Source: Cephalotus follicularis
Lineage: Eukaryota; Streptophyta; Magnoliopsida; Oxalidales; Cephalotaceae
NCBI GenBank assembly: GCA_001972305.1
Contig: BDDD01001471.1
Coordinates: forward strand, 137,389-201,388
DNA: 64,000 nucleotides
Reading direction: 5' to 3'
The position numbers were made by a program, and so were the translations under genes. Positions within the stretch are counted from its first letter, which is position 1, and each line of letters starts with the position of its first letter. Below the pieces are notes generated by a model. That model ran no database searches. It saw only the letters and a program-made list of their open reading frames with translations, and had not been told where the DNA came from. Positions 11,781-22,913 of the stretch are shown piece after piece.

Positions 11781-12107
11781 GGAAATTGTGAGTGTTTTGG
11801 CCCCCATCATGGCTTACCTTTTCTGGGAACATATGTATAAGTTGAACATGAGATTGTAAATACAGATGAATTATGGATGTGAATGTTAAGGCCCCCGTCA
11901 AGATTCACATTCAGTGATTCATTGTGTGATCGATGGTAGGTGAAACTTGACTAGAATACATATGGCGTTTTGGCCCCCGTCAAGGTCATATGTAGACTAT
12001 AGGCAAAAGCAATGATCGGGAATCATGCTATTGCATGGTGGGCAAGAGTTTTGCCTAACTGCAAGATTAAGTGTAATGTTTTGGCCCCCGTCAAGGTTAT
12101 ACTGAAT
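11781..12107 (+). ncRNA. Array of four stem-loops with constant loop
   Basis: Four copies of a loop close to GTTTTGGCCCCCGTCAAGG start at 11794, 11885, 11967 and 12078. Each is flanked by arms that pair with each other but differ from copy to copy. Copy 2: 11874-11884 with 11903-11913, 11 pairs including one G-U. Copy 3: TACATATG 11957-11964 with CATATGTA 11987-11994. Copy 4: AGTGTAA 12070-12076 with TTATACT 12097-12103, one G-U. Copy 1: GTGAG 11788-11792 with CTTAC 11813-11817, plus five further pairs beyond two mismatches. Conserved loop with changing but compensated stems suggests RNA structure. The ncRNA type is used because no better class fits; it would be part of the element transcript. 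Confidence 0.6.
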
Positions 12108-12337
12108 ATGTTGCCGGACACCGATCCCCACTCGGAAATGAGATCCATGAGACTTGTATTGTTGTTTCTCGTCTCCCATATTTATAAGGGTTTTGGGATT
12201 CACATAAAAAAGTGGGAGCCTAAGAGGAAAATACACCTAAAAGATTAAAAGACCAAATCCTTAAGGTTATAAACATTGAAATTGAATTTATCTGATTTAA
12301 TTATTGTTGTCTTCTTTTTATATCTACAGACATCGCA

Positions 12338-13319
12338 ATGACAAACTTACTTGCTGTTATTCTTGAGAAGAATCAGCTCACAGGTACTAACTATGTGGAC
12401 CGGGTACGGAATGTTAGAATAGTTCTGAATTCTGAGGACATAGATTATGTCCTAGAGGCCCCTATGCCAGCACTGCCTGCTGCAGATTCCTCAGTTGAGG
12501 ACCATGCCATTTATAACAAATTGGCAGCAGATGACAAGAAAGTAAGATGCTATTTGATGGCTTCGATGAGAAATACCCTACAAGTCCAACATGAGACGCT
12601 GCGAGACTCTAGGGCTATTCTGCTGCACCTCCATGAGTTATACAGAGTGAACAGTAGGAATGCTCGGTTCCAGCTCACTGCTGAGCTGTATGGCACTAAA
12701 ATGGCTGAAGGATATTTTATCAATGATCATGTGCTGAAGATGATCAATGCGATTGAACGTCTTGAAGCTCTAGGCATCGTTCAGGATGCTGAATTGAGCA
12801 TTGATCTTATCCTTCATTGGCACCCTCCTTCATTCTCTGGTTTCATCACCAACTTTAACATGAATAGGATATCAGCTAGTTTTGCTGACCTCAGAAACAT
12901 GCTGAGGGAAGTAGAAGCAAACATGTATAGGGACAAGGTGCCAGTGATGATGGTAGGGCAGTCCCGAAGACCCAAGAGGAAGGGAAAGCTAGCTTCTACA
13001 AAGGGGAAGGCTAAGAGTGGGATGTAGCCACCACGACAGGCATCCTTTAACCCAAGGACAGCCATACCACCTAGTCAGGGAAAGCCGCAAGTTGTTACTG
13101 TGCCAGATACTGATACAAGAGTTGCACATGCTGAGGAGAGTACCTCAGAACCTCCTGCTAAGGGACCCTGCTTCCACTGTGGGTAGTCGAGACATTGGAA
13201 AAGGAATTATGTGACATTGGAAAAGGAATTATGTGACATTCTTATATAGAGGTGAATATGTACATACCTGATTAATCTTCCTCGATTTTAGATAGTGGAT
13301 GTAGCACTCACATATGTTC
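12338..13319 (+). pseudogene. Copia gag (UBN2-type), zinc knuckle and protease start
   Basis: An open frame from 12338 to 13027 (229 aa) starts MTNLLAVILEKNQLTGTNY, the usual start of UBN2-type Copia gag. It continues through the capsid-like region (YFINDHVLKMINAIERLEALG near residues 128-147) to a basic tail (RRPKRKGKLASTKGKAKSG). After a stop at 13025 the frame resumes: CFHCG at 13170-13184, a stop, then SRHWKRNY, a CCHC knuckle whose last Cys is Tyr. A 22-bp tandem duplication (13191-13234) follows. LDSGCSTHICS at 13288-13320 is the Copia protease start with the catalytic DSG. It is cut there by the minus Sirevirus-like LTR, and the rest of pol is not in the window. Confidence 0.85.
13191..13234 (+). 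repeat. 22-bp tandem duplication in gag
   Basis: GACATTGGAAAAGGAATTAT plus GT occurs twice without change at 13191-13212 and 13213-13234. It duplicates the end of the zinc-knuckle codons and shifts the frame by one base. Confidence 0.9.
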
Positions 13320-13989
13320 TGAATAAACTACAAGGGGGGGGGGGTGAATTGTAGTTTCGAAAAATTAATTATCTTTTTGCAATTCTAAGTTAAAATCAAT
13401 GAACAATATATATGTGCAATAAAAAATAAATAAGTAAACTAATTTCAAGAGAGAGAGTTAGAGAGTTTGCAAACACGGTTTTAGCGTGATTCAGCTTAAC
13501 TCTTGCCTACGTCCACTTTTCCCAAGGATACCCTTTGGGTTTCCACTAGTCTCCGAATAAATTTCCTGGTGCTATTCGGTACACCATGGTGATTGACCTC
13601 AATCACTTACAATTCTCTTTGGGTTCACTCCCCAATTTTTCTTAGGGTTCACTCCCCTATTACAATAAGAGAGTAAAAAGAACAATGATTGTTCTTAACC
13701 TCTCAAAGGTTAGATTTTACAAGATAATATCTCTCAATTTAAGTGGGAACAAATATATGCTAAGACACAAGACAAGAGCTTTTGAAAGAGACTTGATGAT
13801 TTTGAATGCTTGTTTTGTTTTTGCTTGAATTATCTTTGTATTTGTGTTCTTTTTTTATTCTTGTTTTTGTTCTTCCTTAAAAACTCTTGCTTATAGCCGT
13901 TTATTTCTTCATAAATCCGTTGGATGTGTCTTGAAATTTTTTGCTTCAAAAATGGAGCATTAAAACTCTGTCATAAATTTTTCCAGCCA

Positions 13990-14140
13990 TGCAAAACGTC
14001 GACAGTTTGCCTTAAAGCATCACCGCTTATATGACCGTTGGGCAGTTCAAATTTGCATTCTAGTCAAAGCGCTGGCGTTCTGGATTTTGGAGTCGACCGT
14101 TTCCTCAAAGCGCTGACGCTTTGTGTTGAGCGACTAAAGA
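13990..14140. repeat. Type A palindrome cluster in Sirevirus-like LTR
   Basis: Includes AACGTCGACAGTTT, AAAGCGCTGGCGTT and AAAGCGCTGACGCTTT. The central variants CTGG and CTGA also occur in the solo LTRs at 22336-22680 and 40770-41105, although those are not Copia-like. Confidence 0.75.
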
Positions 14141-14221
14141 AAAGAAACATGCATGATCACACAAATATAAGAAACAATGCAATAAAATAAAGAACAAATG
14201 GGTAGGGTTTACCGGATATGA

Positions 14222-15053
14222 TCATGGAGGCTCGAAATAACGAGGCTCATGAAAGTCCATGGCCTCTTCAATCAATGCAACTTTAAATTTGAAAACCGTT
14301 AGTGCTTGCTTCCTTAATGCTCGCTTCCTTTTCACTTTGAACGCGTCTCCAATACCTGTCTTAGCAAACTCAAAAAGGCATAGGTTTAATAATATAAGCA
14401 TCATCCCAAAAGGATGTCCACCAATGAAATTCACCATCAACAGAACCATAATGGTTAGAAACATTTTCAACAATAGAATAATCGTCCCAATAGGATTTCC
14501 ACCAGTAAAAACAATGAAAAGAACACAAATAATCACGGACAACCAACCAATCACACACATGGTCCATACGAATGCACATCCTCCATCCTAATTGATCTTA
14601 AGTAAAGCAAAAGTTATTTTCAAGGATGGTGTGAGGGTGGGATGGCGTGCTAAGTTTGTGAGTGAAATGGGACAGATCATCCCCTTGAACTTCCAAAATC
14701 GAATCAACGTCCCCATCGTCAAACCAACTCAATATCTCCTTTTGTGTGGCCTCCAATTCCTCGAACTCCCTCAAGCATTCCATGAAGTTATTATCAAAAT
14801 ATTCGTCAAAGTACGTTTGGTCGGGCGTGGCCAGTTTGTGTGTATAATGGGATAGATGATCCCATTCACTATCCGATGTTGGCTCATAGAGCTTACTTTC
14901 TAACCATGCTAATGCTTCCTCATTTTCTAGCCACTGCAATCTATCTTTTTGCTTAGCTTCCTCAATCTTGAAGTCTCTCCTGAAATTACGATCAAAGTCG
15001 ATATTAAAATACGAATGATTTAGCACTTGTACATGAAAATCAATATAACACAA
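14222..15053 (-). pseudogene. Degenerate ORF of unknown function inside an LTR
   Basis: I do not recognise this protein. The first part (15053-14598) is 151 aa, acidic, and holds two related segments: LSHYTHKLATP at about residues 68-78 and LSHFTHKLSTP at about 126-136. After a stop at 14598 a second stretch (about 14579-14370) has another internal repeat, WWKSYWDDYSI and WWTSFWDDAYI. A frameshift then leads into a basic tail, KVKRKRALRKQ, ending near 14222. Reading length, composition and internal repeats look protein-like, but it lies wholly inside an LTR, where no gag or pol is expected. It may be a captured gene fragment or an element-specific ORF. The true start is unknown. Confidence 0.4.
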
Positions 15054-15242
15054 CCAAAGTAGTCTATTCCAAACATAAAAATATCACGAATAACACATTA
15101 AAAACAACACATTTTTATGCTAAACAGTTGTTTCTGCACTTTTCTTGCTGTTTTGCGCACATTCTATCTTTTTCTTGCAAAACTTTGTTAAAACACAAAT
15201 ATGTTATCATCAAAACTAGGATTGAAACATAAATGTCAACAA

Positions 15243-15275
15243 TCTCCCCCTTTTTGATGATGACAAAATTTGCTT
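15243..15275 (-). other. Polypurine tract, Sirevirus type
   Basis: On the minus strand it reads CATCATCAAAAAGGGGGAGA, directly upstream of the LTR start at 15242. Further CTCCCCC blocks at 15348-15375 and 15429-15436 may be the duplicated tracts typical of Sireviruses. Confidence 0.75.
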
Positions 15276-15720
15276 CATTTTAAACAAGTTTTAAACAATA
15301 TAACAATAATGCACAAGTATAAAACAAAACATATTCATGTATACATGCTCCCCCTTAATTCAATATCTCCCCCTTAGTAAAACAATAAGTGTTTACTTAT
15401 CATTATTTCCCATCTTTTCCTATACTTTCTCCCCCTTTTTGTTATCATTTCAAAAAGGATTGAATTTGTTACAATTAAAACTATTTATGATTATAAAGCA
15501 TTGGCATTATAACTTTGAATCATTCACATTGCACACCAAGCATTCATTAATACAATTCAATACATTAACACAATATCATTCACATTAGATAAAATGCATA
15601 GTGAAATATTACAAAGTTGATGATTACATCACAAGTTCACTTTAAAATCACAATCCATAAAATGTTTTTCAAAACAATAAATAATCATGACATGCATAAT
15701 GAATCATGATATGCATGAGC

Positions 15721-16956
15721 TCAATCGTCCATTGGAGTGTCTTCATTATCTCCAACTATATCACCTTCAAAGTCATATGTCCCTACATCATCTCCCTGAA
15801 TGTCATCGTCTTCTTGGCTTGAAGAGGAGATAAGGCCTTCGTTGCCAATAATTCATGTTTCCTCAAATCTCTTTGCCATCCTCTTTTGCCTTCTTTTAAT
15901 TGATTCAACATTCACCTTCATTTCTTGGACATTTTGCTGTAGGCCTTTAATTGCCTCAAAGATTTCTTTGAGTTTAGTGCTTGGTATGTTGATATTTGGT
16001 GTGGGCTCTTCTTGGGGCTCTCTTGCTTCAGTTTGAGCTTCATCACACATTTCCGCTTCTCCTTTTTCTTCAACGACTCTGTTCTAGTCCTCCTCCCTAG
16101 GGATCCATGTCCCAAGTCTTTTATGTTTCTTGAACCCCATTCATCAAAGGGTTCCCTTTCCTAGCTTGTCTGCACTTTGAAGTGGGTGATGTATCTCTCC
16201 AGTTAGGTCAATTTCAACAAATTGAAGGATTTTGGTGATGATGTTACTATAACCCAGTCTGGCATTCTCTCGATCGTGGATTGCGTGTATATGGTTGATT
16301 ATAAGGTAAGGGACATTGATCTTTTTTCCAGTGATGAGGTGATACATAGTATACGCCTCAATGTGTGTTACGTCATCAAACCCACCAGCCTTAGGCAAAA
16401 TGTGTGTGCAAATAGCACGATGTAGCAACATATGATGTAGGCTAAGGTTCCTAGTGTACATTCGTTCCATAAAGTTGTCATTTTCTCCGAATAGCAACTT
16501 AACACATTCTTCTTTGTCAAAATTGTCATTTATCAACCAATTCCTTTGATTCCAACCTATTGGACCTTCACGTGGGATTCCTAGAATATTTGCTAAGGTT
16601 GGTACATCAAATGCTATCTCCGAATTCTTGACTTTTATGGTTAAATCTACCCTAGTGGTGGCTAGTATGTGAACATAAAATTCCTTGATTAGCTATGGAT
16701 AACTTAAAAATAGAGGTTCTAACCCCTGTGCACTTAACCACTAAACAATGGGGAAACCCTAATTGTTGCAAAAATCAAAGTCTAACACTTAGCCTAAAAT
16801 TATTTTGCAATTGAAGTAGGCTTCGGGATACCTTGGGAGTGAAGGAGTCGCTTCTGGTGTGTCTGGCAGTGTGCTTGCACCCTTGCCCTTGCATCCAACC
16901 GATTTTCTCCTCTTTCTAGACCCTTCCCCAGCTTAAATGTTCTTAGTATTAGGCAT
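15721..16956 (-). pseudogene. Env-position ORF of Sirevirus-like element (putative plant transposon protein type)
   Basis: A single minus frame, broken by at least seven stops, runs from an ATG at 16956 to a stop at 15721, about 410 codons. It starts MPNTKNI and has a basic segment (RKRRKSVGCKGKG). The central domain contains HHMLLHRAICTHILPKAGG and YHLITGKKINVPYLIINH (about 16440-16300). I place this in the family usually labelled putative plant transposon protein domain. A predicted coiled coil follows (LKEIFEAIKGLQQNVQEMKV, near 15960), then an acidic end (DDDIQGDD). It lies between the RNase H and the 3' LTR, the position of the env-like ORF of Sireviruses. No signal peptide or membrane segment is evident. 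Its function is unknown. Confidence 0.65.
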
Positions 16957-17069
16957 ATTTGATGTTGGTTTAATGTTTAACAAAGATTTTCGACAGAAAG
17001 GAGGTTCGAAATCGCCAGAGACTGTGGTTTTTGAGTTAGGGATTTGATTTTTAGGGGTAAAATGTGTTG

Positions 17070-17215
17070 ACAGACGGCGCTTTATGTTTTAAAATATGAC
17101 TAAAGCGTCGACGGAGTCGGGTAAAGCGTTGGCGCTTTTATCAATTTACCTAATTCGAACCCTAATTTTTATGTAAAGCGCTGACGCTTTCATTCCAGGC
17201 GTCGGTGCTTTGCTC
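17070..17215. repeat. Type A palindrome cluster between pol and env-position ORF
   Basis: Units include AAAGCGTCGACGGAG, AAAGCGTTGGCGCTTTT and AAAGCGCTGACGCTTTC. This lies in the internal region of the same element whose LTR also has a cluster (13990-14140). Confidence 0.75.
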
Positions 17216-17324
17216 TGTTTTTCTGCCGATTTTTCCAAAAACGCGTATGAATGAATGAAAATGATGTAAAACTCAATATTCAAGCAATTCAAGCAAAAAT
17301 CATACAAGTATACAATCATATTAA

Positions 17325-17992
17325 TCATTCAATTTCACACAAACCTAGTTCCATTCTAAATTTTGAGAAAGTTTGTTCATCTAAGGGTTTTGTGAAAATG
17401 TCCGCGACTTGTTCTTGAGTAGGAATGAAGACTAATTCAATGTCACCTTTTTCAATATGGTCTATTATAAAGTGATACCTAATATCAATATGCTTTGTCC
17501 TAGAATGATGTATGGGATTATGTCCTAGACAAATTACACTAGTGTTGTTACACCTAATTAACACTTTCTCAAAATTAAAGCCGTAATCAAGAAGTTGTTG
17601 TTTCATCCACATGATTTGAGCACACCAACTTCCCGCAGCAATGTATTCAACTTCGGTAGTGGAAAGTGCTACCGAATTTTGTTTCTTGCTAAACCAAGAA
17701 ATAAGCATATTGCCTAAGAATTGACAAGTGCCACTTGTACTTTTTCTATCTACTTTGTATCCTCCGAAGTTGGCATCGGAGTATGTATGTAGGTCAAAAG
17801 ATGAGTTCCTAGGATACCATAGTCCTAAAGAGGGAGTATATGCTAGATACTTAAATATTCTTTTTAGCGCATGCAAGTGAGATTCCATAGGGCATGCTTG
17901 AAATATAGCACATAAACACACACTAAACAAGATATCCGGCCTACTAGTCGTTAAGTAAAGCAACGAACCTATCATTCTTCTATAAAGTTTTT
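17325..17992 (-). pseudogene. Copia RT end and RNase H (5'-truncated)
   Basis: An uninterrupted frame from about 17992 to the stop at 17325. It begins in the connection after RT (LYRRMIGSLLYLTTSRPDI) and includes HTYSDANFGGYKVDRKSTSG with the RNase H Asp. It then reads SWFSKKQNSVALSTTEVEYI with the catalytic Glu, SRTKHIDIRYHFI, and ends QEQVADIFTKPLDEQTF, the characteristic end of Copia pol. No stop lies within it, so it is younger or better preserved than most copies here. The upstream part (gag, protease, integrase and most of RT) is cut away by the Gypsy LTR that inserted at 17993. It belongs with the Sirevirus-like LTR at 13320-15242. Confidence 0.9.
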
Positions 17993-18179
17993 TGTAACAC
18001 CCGAGATTTTTCCTATGTTGTAATTTCATAATGTAATGTGTTTTATTGAGGGATTAATAAAGGATGGATTTCCAAGACTTTGATGATGTTTTCCAAACTC
18101 TAATAATGTTAATTTTAGAGTAAAAATGTTAAAGGAATGTTAAAAGGGCAAATAGATGTAAAACGACACTGTTTTGGGG

Positions 18180-18335
18180 AAAACATATCGACGCCTTTCG
18201 GAACGCATCAACGCCTTTGGAACTGAGAGACGCACTAATTGCATGCACATGCACGTCGATGTAGGTAGGGACATCGACGCCCTCATGTAAAAGGGGAAAG
18301 ACGTCGACGTCTTCTAAAAAGACGTCGATGCGTAA
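18180..18335. repeat. Type C palindrome cluster I
   Basis: Units such as ATCGACGCCTTT, GCATCAACGCCTTT, GACGTCGACGTCTTCT and AGACGTCGATGCG, roughly 190-340 bases into the LTR. Confidence 0.8.
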
Positions 18336-19104
18336 CATTGAATGTCAGGCATGTTACTCTGCTGACGAAATAATGTGCAAGGGGGCACTATCCAGGCATC
18401 TTAGCATGCAGATCATGACATGTTGAGCATGCAATATGGTAACCTAAACTGCTAGGACTGAAATGGCAGAAGTGGGAAGGCATGTGAGAGCATGGATTGG
18501 CCTTGGAAGCAAAGGGGAGACACCTGGTGCGCCATGCAACCAGGTGTGGAGAAGGTGTGAAGAAAGAGGGAATATTTGCATGGATGCAGATGGGAACAAA
18601 CTTCAATCTGCATAAAAAAACTCCCTTCTCTTCCCAAAACGAAGAAGGAGAAAAAGAAGAGAAAAGAAACAGTGATAGTTGGTGGGAAACACACGACGAA
18701 TATCAAAGAGAGGAAAATAGTGAGGTAGGATAAACGTTTCCACCATTGTTGAACTTGGTTGGAGCTTGGAACTGGGAGCTGGTGGCTTGCAGCAGCGGGG
18801 CGGACCTGGGGGCTGCTGTGACCAGTTTGGAACGCAAAGAGGTGGACTTTCTAGTTCCTAACTTGGAACAAAAAGGTAGGGGAAGCCATAACTGTATTCT
18901 TGAGATTAATGTTCATGCATGGACTATGGTTTTGGTGTATAGATTGAATAATTCTTGGACTATTTCTGCTCACTGGATCAATGCCATGTTATGCTAGATA
19001 TGAGATTTGTATCTGCATGTTGGTTTCCTGCCTTGATTTCATGTTGTTTTGCATGTATGTGGTTTGTAATGGCCACTGTCTGTTACGTCGTGAGGAAGAA
19101 GACA

Positions 19105-19465
19105 ACTGACACTCGAAACACGCCGACGCCTTTTAAGAACATCAATGCCTTTGGGTTATTTGCTTGGTTACTGACATGAAACAGGTCGACGACTTTGGAA
19201 AAACATCAACGCCTTAGGCTATCTGCTTGGGTTTTGATGTATTACACGTCGACGCCTAAGGTTCCTACCTTAACGCGTTGATGCCATAAGTAATACGCTA
19301 ACGTTTAAAGGTTCCAGACTTTGAGTGTCGATGCGTATAAAATGGACATCAACGTCTTTAAATAGTAGAAAGCACTGACACTAAGGACTTAGACATCGAC
19401 GTTGATGGACAAAGACATCGATGCCTTTTAATAGGCATCGACGTCTTTTGGTACTGTTTGGAGGT
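19105..19465. repeat. Type C palindrome cluster II
   Basis: About twelve units, including CGCCGACGCCTTTT, ACGTCGACGCCTAAGG, AAGACATCGATGCCTTTT and AGGCATCGACGTCTTTT. It starts about 1.1 kb into the LTR. Confidence 0.8.
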
Positions 19466-20603
19466 TTCCTTATTTAACGATGCGAAACGATCCCGATACA
19501 TGTTAGGGTGCATTTGAGCATTTGTATGCATTGCATATACACTGTTTACTGCATGTTTGGTTACTATTTGTAAATTGTTTATGATTTCTAAAACTATTAT
19601 ATTTAGAGTTGCATATGTGAAATCGGAATGCGCCTTTTTTAGTATGAAAATATGTATTGACTAATAACGTATTTTCGAACGAACTGGAAAGAGATTTCCA
19701 CTACTGAATTGTTAAGTATTTTCTATCCATTAGAAATACATATTTCAAATATTATCACTTCCAAAATATTTGAAAATGAACTGCCTGTTGTCGATCTAAA
19801 CGATCATCATTGTACTGTTTACTGCACTGTTTACTGTTTTGATTCATTGCTTGCTTTGTGAATTCCCTGTGGTTGTGCTTGAGCCACTGGTTGCATGGCA
19901 GAGACTGCCAGTGCCGGCTAGTGGTAGGGTTGACCTAGGGGCCAGGAGTTGGCTAGGTGACTCACTGTACTGTAATGTTGCCTCGTTTGGTTGCCTGGAG
20001 TAGGGACCGAAGTGGGAGTGAACGTGGGGACAGGAGTTGGCGACATTACACATACAGCCTGACTGTTGTGGTCCTTTTATAAACTTACTGTACTGCTTGT
20101 TGGTCCTTTTCGAACATTACTGTGCCTGTTGATGTAACACTAGCCGGGTTATTACTGTACTGTTATTGCTTACATATATTTTTCATATATATGTACCCAC
20201 TGTTATTTTTACTGAACTGCTAAAATATTTATATCTTTTTCATATATATATAAACCGGTATTTCCTGCACTGCATCATTTATGCATACATTACATGACAT
20301 GCATTTAATGTTTATCCCGAGCTACTTTTATAACTTAGCCGAGTGAGGACAAAGGCTAACTCCCTACTTTACAGATTGATGCAGTGGACCGATTGGACTG
20401 GCATGGATGAAGAATAAGTCGTTATGTTGTTATTGTTCTTGGTTTTACTTATTCTAAGTTGTAATAAATTGTTTTGCCAAAGGATTTTTGATGTATTGTA
20501 CTTATGGCTTTTTAACGATGGGTTGTATTATTTGTTTTATGGTTCACGCTCCGTTTTGTGGGCTCTTAACAATGACAAATTTTTTTTGGGTAGCGTGCAG
20601 TAT

Positions 20604-22913
20604 TGTAACGCCCCCGATCCGAGCCCACTTTATCTCAAAGCGAACCTCGGGGTCGGTGCGTTACATGGGTGTGACCTTTGACCGTCAAATCATTTAATCA
20701 TTTAACGATCCATTTCATATCATTTAATCTTAACTTAGATCTAAAACCTAACATTATTACTCAATAACTTCACAGGATCACATATGCTTACATCTTTGAA
20801 ACACCAATTTCAAAATGTCATATTCTCATTATCATGATCATTTCTAATTCCTTTACATTTATACATCACTTAACATGTAACCTTTCACAGCGGAAAACAT
20901 AACTTATTAGATCATAAAAAAATCATATACTCACCTTTACTATTAACTTCTCATACCCTCACGTATGTTCAATAACTCTTGATATCATCATCTTACATAA
21001 AAACATCATAACCTAAAGCATTCATTTATATACATTCACATCTTTACATCGTCTATCATAAAACATTACACAGCGGAAAAAATGAACTTATGACATTAAA
21101 ACCAAATGTACAAAACATCATAGCATAACATACTTCCTTTCCTTACACTTCTTTTACTAACTTCCTCTAAAACTCGCAATTCCACGTTCAACAATTCCTG
21201 GAAGATTTGTTTGAAAACAAGACATTGAAAGGAGTGAGCTTTAAAGAACTCATTAAGTAACATAGTCATAAAATGTTATCGAAATCCATTGTTTTTGATA
21301 AACTTTATCAAAACATTTCCAGTTCATACATTTCGAAACATCTTTGAAAATCATCTTCTAGTTTTATAAAACCAGAACATTTTACTATGAAAATACACTT
21401 TTCTGATAACTTTCGTAAAATCTTAACTCAAATGCATTCATAAAACATTTCTCTTCATTTGAGTACTTAACTCAAATGCATTCATAAAACATCATTGTAA
21501 AACATTTCTAAAACTTGTTTCTCATGTGGAAACATTCATTTCATTTCATTTCACAATCATAAAACATTTCTCATCACTTTGAGTAATTAACTCAAAAACC
21601 TTTATAAAACAGCATTGCATAACTTTTCTAAAATAGATATTTCATATATAAATAATCACTTTCATAGAAAACTTAAAACATAAACATTAAAGTAGAAATC
21701 TTTACAGAAAGCTCAAGATCATAAAAATTGGTTGAGAATCGAATCCGTTATGAATTTTTGAAAGTGGCTGGTTCCATATGAAAATAAGGCATGAGCAGTA
21801 AAATGAAACATTGATTCTCATCAAGAATTTGAAAGAATGTCGATATGCATAAACATAACAGTTAAAGTAGACATCTTGAAGTTTCCAAAACATTAAACCA
21901 TTCAAAATTTCATCAAGAAATGAGCAAGATATGAATAAAACTATCTGCTACATAATTTGGAAGTAAAACAGAGGAAACTTTGATGAAAAATGGGTATACA
22001 ATCTCCTTACCCCACTTTGATCTCCTTCTCTCTTGCTCTCCCACGAATTCTCCTCTCCAAACCCAGCAGAAAAACTAACCTTTATCAGATAAAACCATAC
22101 CCATATATATAGGAAAGACAAGCTTGGAGGCCAAGCTTGGATGGTGTCATCCATAACCTCACCCAAGTGAGGTGTCCCCTTAGCAGCCCATGTGCTCATT
22201 TCCTCCAATCCAGATGATGACACCTGCCCTTTAGCCACAAAATATCATAAGACTTTATTTCCTTGCTTGCCATGTGTCCCTCAATCCATTAATTCCTCCA
22301 CAATTGTCATAAAACTTAGAATTCTGTAACTGAAACAGGGCAAAGCGTCGACTCTTTAGTTAAAGCGTCGTCGGTCACGGGCTTATCCTGAGTTCTTCAA
22401 CTTACTTCCTGACTAAAGCGCTGGCGCTTTCCTACAAAGCGTTGCCACTTTAAGTCTCATCCAGGTCAAGTAAAACACTTGATCTTCAAAGCGTCGTCCG
22501 TTAAACTTGAAGCGCTGGCGCTTAACTTCAAAGCGCCGCCGCTTACGTCCAAGCGTCGTCGATTAGAGGCACTTGTCCAATTTGATATCGCACTGGTTTA
22601 AAGCGCCGTTATGAGGGGCCAAAGCGTCGCCCGTTACTACCCAAGCGTCGACGCTTGAAGTGGAACTATCGTCGCTTAAGACAGTTTAACTTCTCATCAC
22701 TTAGCCAAATTCCATTTTCTTCCAGGGGCGCTGCCCCCGAGCCCTTGCCCGCTGACCGAGCAGCGGGACCCCCCATCCGCTCACCGGGGACCGGAACCCC
22801 CGAACCCCCCGAGCTTAGGGTCAAACTATGGGTCCCTTGTAGAATTTGTCAACTACACAATAACAATCATAGTTCCATAAATAAACTCTTTAATGAAAAT
22901 TAGGGTCATTACA
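20604..22913 (-). mobile_element. Solo LTR nested in the Gypsy LTR
   Basis: 2310 bp, TGTAACGCC to TCATTACA, flanked by AGTAT on both sides and with no internal region. I infer minus orientation: on that strand a TATA-like CTATATATATGGG lies near 22115-22095, followed by a GGGGTAAGG donor-like site near 22010. A GC-rich block (22728-22830) with CCGCTCACCGGGGA recurs at 41160-41250 in another LTR of this family. Only spurious short ORFs are present. Confidence 0.85.
22336..22680. repeat. Type A palindrome cluster in solo LTR
   Basis: About a dozen units with well-kept arms and a variable centre: AAAGCGTCGACTCTTT, AAAGCGCTGGCGCTTT (22415-22430), AAAGCGTTGCCACTTT, AAGCGCTGGCGCTT, AAAGCGCCGCCGCTT and AAGCGTCGACGCTT. 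Confidence 0.85.

Larger units (their letters stand above)
10510..12337 (+). other. Untranslated leader of plus Copia element
   Basis: About 1.8 kb between the primer site and gag, long for a Copia leader. It contains a type A palindrome cluster (10630-11000) and an array of four stem-loops with a constant loop (11781-12107). No convincing ORF was seen. Confidence 0.6.
13320..15242 (-). mobile_element. 3' LTR of a minus Sirevirus-like Copia element
   Basis: The plus-strand left end is TGAATAAACTACAAG followed by a run of at least ten G. The right end is ATGTCAACA at 15242, next to ATCTCCCCCTTTTTGATGATG, a polypurine tract on the minus strand. A G-run end and this A/G-rich tract are characteristic of Sirevirus-type elements. 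It inserted into the protease start of the plus Copia at 13319. It contains a type A cluster (13990-14140) and a degenerate ORF-like region (14222-15053). Confidence 0.7.

Noticed and set aside
15337..15588. 83-aa plus-strand ORF rich in Ser/Leu
   Set aside because: It is the complement of the polypurine and AT-rich interval between the env-position ORF and the 3' LTR of a minus element.
18497..18997. Overlapping ORFs of 78-84 aa on both strands
   Set aside because: They lie within the Gypsy LTR in purine-rich leader-like sequence and show no protein family features.
22655..22903. 82-aa ORF rich in Pro and Gly
   Set aside because: It comes from the GC-rich block of the solo LTR; the sister LTR at 41160-41250 does not keep the frame.
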